Of a DNA stretch of 5,903 nucleotides, positions 5,742-5,903 are shown piece after piece; the first letter of the stretch is position 1, and the number at the start of each line of letters is the position of its first letter. The notes beneath the pieces were generated by a model. It saw only the letters and a program-made list of their open reading frames with translations. It made no database searches and had not been told where the DNA came from. Origin of the DNA: JBGPBY01 sp041481485 (GTDB lineage: Bacteria; Acidobacteriota; Terriglobia; 20CM-2-55-15). The position numbers were made by a program, and so were the translations under genes. The stretch spans positions 1 to 5,903 of the forward strand of contig JBGPBY010000465.1 of the NCBI GenBank assembly GCA_041481485.1, given 5' to 3'.

Positions 5742-5903
5742 GCTTGACCGCTCGGGATTAGCGTACCGCCGTGCTGTAGGCGCGGTCTATGACCGCGCAC
5801 AATCTCTCGTTTATGGATACCCAGCCTTAAAAAACTGTGCGCGGTCATAGACCGCGCCTACAGTGGGCCGCAGATTTCAAACTGATCCATTACGATAAGA
5901 ACA
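5742..5903. other. Operon 3' flank
   Basis: No gene is seen. The region contains the second inverted pair of repeat family C (5774-5863), and the last 40 bases show nothing recognisable. There is no hairpin followed by a T-run, so an intrinsic terminator cannot be called. Confidence 0.65.
5774..5863. repeat. REPIN-like inverted pair of repeat family C, copy 2
   Basis: Left unit 5774-5801 and right unit 5836-5863 are perfect inverted copies (28 of 28) around a 34-base spacer. Each has GTAG (5776-5779; CTAC at 5858-5861) next to the hairpin GCGCGGTC-TAT-GACCGCGC (5780-5798, and its inverse at 5839-5857). Compared with copy 1, one stem base pair is G-C exchanged for C-G on both sides, so the hairpin is kept. 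It lies 32 bases after the DUF1501 stop codon. Confidence 0.87.

Noticed and set aside
5774..5863. Rho-independent terminator
   Set aside because: The hairpins are strong, but no run of T follows either hairpin or the whole inverted pair.

Overview
The window looks like a piece of a free-living bacterial chromosome, most probably an acidobacterium. The support is indirect. The partial gene at the left edge has the C-terminal layout of the carboxypeptidase-regulatory-like surface proteins that Acidobacteriota carry in many copies. A DUF1800/DUF1501 gene pair is present. The intergenic spaces are crowded with GTAG-headed palindromic repeats. No rRNA, tRNA or marker gene confirms the assignment.

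Layout, left to right. (1) The 3' end of a gene entering from the left edge (2-712) encodes a carboxypeptidase-regulatory-like domain. (2) A 398-base gap (713-1110) is mostly a nested inverted repeat (726-1046): an outer 68-base pair and an inner 32-base pair of two different palindromic families, sharing one centre. (3) A lone gene (1111-1638) encodes a small four-helix membrane protein of unknown function. (4) A 330-base gap (1639-1968) holds an inverted pair of a third palindrome family, a decayed single copy of it, and a good sigma70-like promoter. (5) A two-gene operon (1969-5741) encodes a Sec-exported DUF1800 protein with two extra tandem domains and, 14 bases later, a DUF1501 protein with a twin-arginine signal. 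(6) The right end (5742-5903) carries a second inverted pair of the third palindrome family and no gene visible within the window.

The DUF1800 and DUF1501 products are a recurrent conserved pair and are expected to act together outside the cytoplasm; their biochemical role is not established. The most interesting non-gene signal is the set of REPIN-like repeats. They have a GTAG motif next to each hairpin, and one stem pair has changed in a compensating way between copies, as expected of elements moved by a REP-associated tyrosine transposase (RAYT) encoded elsewhere. No transposase is visible here. I see no wholly new multi-gene system in the window.
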